6,461 bases of DNA, taken from NCBI GenBank assembly GCA_026389955.1, contig JAPLGY010000070.1, forward strand, positions 1 to 6,461. The letters are read 5' to 3'. Below, one piece after another: positions 4,597 to 6,461 of the stretch. A program made the position numbers and the translations under genes. How positions within the stretch are numbered: the first letter of the stretch is position 1; the number at the start of each line of letters is the position of its first letter. A model generated the notes under the pieces. It was not told where the DNA came from, searched no databases, and saw nothing but the letters and a program-made list of their open reading frames with translations. The stretch comes from Caldilinea sp. (lineage in GTDB: Bacteria > Chloroflexota > Anaerolineae > Caldilineales > Caldilineaceae).

Positions 4597-5738
4597 GCCG
4601 TATGCCCAATTCATCCTCTTCAAAGAGACAAGAGCCTTCCTTGCGGTTTGATGCCCGCGCCCTGCTCCGCCCAGAGCTGGCCACGCTGGAGGCATATACG
4701 CCGATCCTGCCCTTTGAGGTGTTGAGCCAACGGCTGGGTCTGCCCGCCGATCAGATCGTCAAGCTGGACGCCAATGAAAATCCTTATGGGCCCTCTCCTG
4801 CGGTGCTGCAGGCTCTGGCCACCTACGCCTTCTACCATATCTATCCTGACCCCCAGCAGACCGAGCTGCGCGCTGCCCTGGCCGCCTATGTTGGTGTTCC
4901 TGCAACCCACATCTTGCCCAGCCATGGTGCCGATGAATTGCTCGACTATCTCTGCCGTCTTTTCCTGACGCCAGACGACGCCATCGTCGACTGCCCACCC
5001 ACCTTTGGGATGTACAGCTTCGATGCCCAGCTGGCCGGTGCCCGGATTTTTGAAGTCTGGCGCGCTGCCGACTATCAAATTCCTGTTGCAGCTGTCGAAC
5101 AGGCCGTTTTGGAAGCTGCTGGCCGCGTCAAGCTGCTCTTTGTGACCTCTCCCAACAACCCCTCTGGCACCTGGCTGCCCGACGACGACCTTCTCCGGCT
5201 GCTCGCCTTGCCTGTGCTGGTTGTGCTCGACGAAGCCTATGTCGAATTTGCCGACCTGCCAAGCCGGGCGACCTGGGTGTTGCACCATCACAATCTGGTT
5301 GTGCTGCGCACCTTCAGCAAGGCAGCCGGGATTGCCGGGCTGCGACTGGGCTACGGCATCTGCCCTGCCTGGCTGATGGACGAACTTTGGAAATTCAAAC
5401 AGCCCTACAATGTCAACGTCGCTGCAGCCGTTGCCGGGCTGGCCAGTTTACAGGATCCTGCCTATCTGCGCGCCACAGTCGAAACATTGAAAGAAGAACG
5501 CAGACGGTTGTACAGGTTGCTGGCAGACCTTCCCTATTTGACGGCACAGCCCTCTCAAGCCAATTTTGTGCTTTGCCGGGTGCACGGGCGCGATGCACGG
5601 GCGCTCAAACTTGCCCTCGAACAACAGGGGATCCTGGTCCGTCACTACCAGAAGCCGGGGCTGGAAAACTGTATTCGAATCTCGGTTGGGCGTCCTGAGC
5701 AGACCGATCGGGTGATTGCAGCGCTGCAGCGGCTCTGA
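4593..5738 (+). CDS. hisC: histidinol-phosphate aminotransferase
   Basis: This 381-residue PLP enzyme of fold type I converts imidazole-acetol phosphate to histidinol phosphate using glutamate. The HisC signature is complete: [12 protein letters not shown] (58-69), [14 protein letters not shown] (84-97), GADELLD (112-118), SPNNPSGT (186-193), LDEAYVEF (212-219), the PLP-binding Lys243 in [16 protein letters not shown], and Arg362 in IRISVG, which holds the substrate carboxylate. Length is a little above the usual 350-370 because of an N-terminal stretch of about 30 residues. The GTG at 4593 overlaps the TGA of the hisD remnant frame (GTGA), pointing to translational coupling in the ancestral operon; the ATG at 4602 is an equally plausible start, three codons later. 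No clear Shine-Dalgarno precedes either. With ribosomes now stopping at 4444 in hisD, coupled translation of hisC may be reduced. Confidence 0.94.
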   Translation: MSRMPNSSSSKRQEPSLRFDARALLRPELATLEAYTPILPFEVLSQRLGLPADQIVKLDANENPYGPSPAVLQALATYAFYHIYPDPQQTELRAALAAYVGVPATHILPSHGADELLDYLCRLFLTPDDAIVDCPPTFGMYSFDAQLAGARIFEVWRAADYQIPVAAVEQAVLEAAGRVKLLFVTSPNNPSGTWLPDDDLLRLLALPVLVVLDEAYVEFADLPSRATWVLHHHNLVVLRTFSKAAGIAGLRLGYGICPAWLMDELWKFKQPYNVNVAAAVAGLASLQDPAYLRATVETLKEERRRLYRLLADLPYLTAQPSQANFVLCRVHGRDARALKLALEQQGILVRHYQKPGLENCIRISVGRPEQTDRVIAALQRL

Positions 5739-5803
5739 CGACAGCCCGTTGCCTGTTTCTGGGGCGTTTCAAGATGGGCGGTTGGGAACCCGTGCCGGGA
5801 TAC

Positions 5804-5832
5804 TTGCCAAAGCCCCCAAATTTGTGTACAGT
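5804..5832 (+). promoter_or_regulatory. promoter of the PH-domain gene
   Basis: TTGCCA (5804-5809, five of six) and TACAGT (5827-5832, four of six) are separated by exactly 17 bp in the 172-bp gap after hisC. The predicted start near 5839 leaves a leader of about 72 nt. I see no convincing terminator for hisC in the gap, so readthrough is also possible. Confidence 0.5.
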
Positions 5833-5897
5833 ACCTTCCTGGAAACATCTGTTGGGATAAGTCGATCGAACTATTTGAAGCCACACGGTGTCTGTGC

Positions 5898-5904
5898 AAG
5901 GAGA
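5898..5904 (+). promoter_or_regulatory. ribosome binding site of the PH-domain gene
   Basis: AAGGAGA with a 6-base spacer to ATG at 5911 is the best ribosome site in the window. It fixes the start, although the frame is open back into hisC. Confidence 0.85.
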
Positions 5905-5910
5905 CCCACC

Positions 5911-6453
5911 ATGAACCTGCCTGTTCAACTCCAAGAGAACGAAGTGGTTGCCCGCGTCATCAAACGTCATCCGCTGGCGTTGCTTGGGCGGCTGCTGGCG
6001 GTGGCCTTGCTGCTGGCGCTGGTGCTGGTGTTGTGGTTTTGGCTTCGCAGTGTTGGGGGCTGGGTCACCACAGCGCTCGACATCGGGGCAGCGCTGATTG
6101 CGTTTACAGCGCTCACCTATGCTGGCTTCCACTGGTACCAGTACGAAAATGACCTTTGGATTGTAACCAACCAGCGGCTGATCGACTCCACCAAATCGAC
6201 GCCGTTCAGCCAGGACATCAAAACGGCAACGTTGTTCAACCTGCAAGATATCAACATCCAAAAACGAGGTATTTTTCAAACCATCTTCGAATACGGCGAC
6301 ATCATCTGCCAGACGGCATCGGCTTCTGGTCAGACCTTCACCTTTCGTGGCGTCTCCAAACCGGCCGAAATTCTGGATTTGATCGACGATCAACGGTTTG
6401 CGCTGCAGCGCAGCAACCCTCAAGGTCCGTCTACCAATCCTCTCAACGGCTGA
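5911..6453 (+). CDS. membrane protein with bacterial PH domain
   Basis: The 180-residue protein has a short cytoplasmic N-terminus, two predicted membrane helices (about 22-46, very Leu-rich, and 51-73) and a soluble domain at about 76-160. That domain has the pattern of bacterial PH (DUF304/YdbS-like) domains: [10 protein letters not shown], then [25 protein letters not shown], and a final helix after [13 protein letters not shown]. The last 15 or so residues are polar and probably disordered ([13 protein letters not shown]). Both helices before the domain imply that N- and C-termini face the cytoplasm. The function of such proteins is generally unknown; lipid or partner binding at the membrane is only a guess. 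It has its own promoter and a strong ribosome site, lies downstream of hisC on the same strand, and nothing ties it to histidine synthesis. Confidence 0.85.
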   Translation: MNLPVQLQENEVVARVIKRHPLALLGRLLAVALLLALVLVLWFWLRSVGGWVTTALDIGAALIAFTALTYAGFHWYQYENDLWIVTNQRLIDSTKSTPFSQDIKTATLFNLQDINIQKRGIFQTIFEYGDIICQTASASGQTFTFRGVSKPAEILDLIDDQRFALQRSNPQGPSTNPLNG

Positions 6454-6461
6454 CCCAGCCA

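Noticed and set aside
4620..5291. A 223-codon minus-strand open frame inside hisC
   Set aside because: Fully contained in a gene with complete HisC motifs; a shadow frame.
5739..5803. Terminator after hisC
   Set aside because: Only 4-bp pairings such as ACAG/CTGT were found, too weak to call.
5605..6423. A 272-codon minus-strand open frame opposite the end of hisC and the PH-domain gene
   Set aside because: No domain, unusual Gln/Arg-rich composition, and it conflicts with a plus-strand gene that has a strong ribosome site.

Overview
The window is ordinary-looking chromosomal DNA from a moderately GC-rich bacterium, with densely packed housekeeping genes and no phage, transposon, CRISPR or RNA gene that I can see. 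The style of several proteins (a zinc-finger RecO, a long-linker LexA with a GAAC-N4-GTTC-like operator, an MTH1-like Nudix protein with a CxxC tail, a HisD/HisC pair) would fit a Chloroflexota-type lineage. That is an inference from impression, not a search result.

Layout. Bases 1-179 hold a strong sigma70-type promoter and a leader of roughly 130 nt in front of acpP (180-428, +), an acyl carrier protein. A perfect 19-bp inverted repeat (442-497) separates it from the convergent minus-strand cluster recO (2590-1757), a MazG-like pyrophosphohydrolase (1770-1387) and lexA (1251-529). The mazG-like start overlaps the recO stop. lexA has its own promoter (TTGACA-N18-TATGAT, 1341-1312) with one LexA-box-like site between -35 and -10 and a second 30 bp upstream, which suggests autoregulation.

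A 63-bp divergent spacer (2591-2653) with a palindrome over the -35 region drives recO leftward and, rightward, an MTH1-like Nudix hydrolase (2654-3295) fused to a C-terminal four-cysteine zinc ribbon through a 3x TGAV repeat linker. Its transcript looks leaderless or nearly so. Downstream on the same strand lie hisD (3347-4596) and hisC (4593-5738). hisD appears broken: it has lost about 36 codons, including the GDY-x-GPNHVLPT region, and the reading frame shifts at the junction. The intact C-terminal remnant still ends in a GTGA overlap with hisC. The last gene (5911-6453) is a two-helix membrane protein with a bacterial PH domain, with its own promoter.

Together, recO, mazG-like, lexA and the Nudix gene form a small genome-maintenance neighbourhood (recombinational repair, nucleotide-pool cleaning, SOS control). 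hisD-hisC belong to histidine biosynthesis and acpP to fatty-acid synthesis. The most notable points are the hisD lesion, the lexA operator-promoter layout, the Nudix-zinc ribbon fusion, and a recurring pattern of short perfect tandem duplications (11, 12 and 15 bp units). I found no convincing wholly new system.
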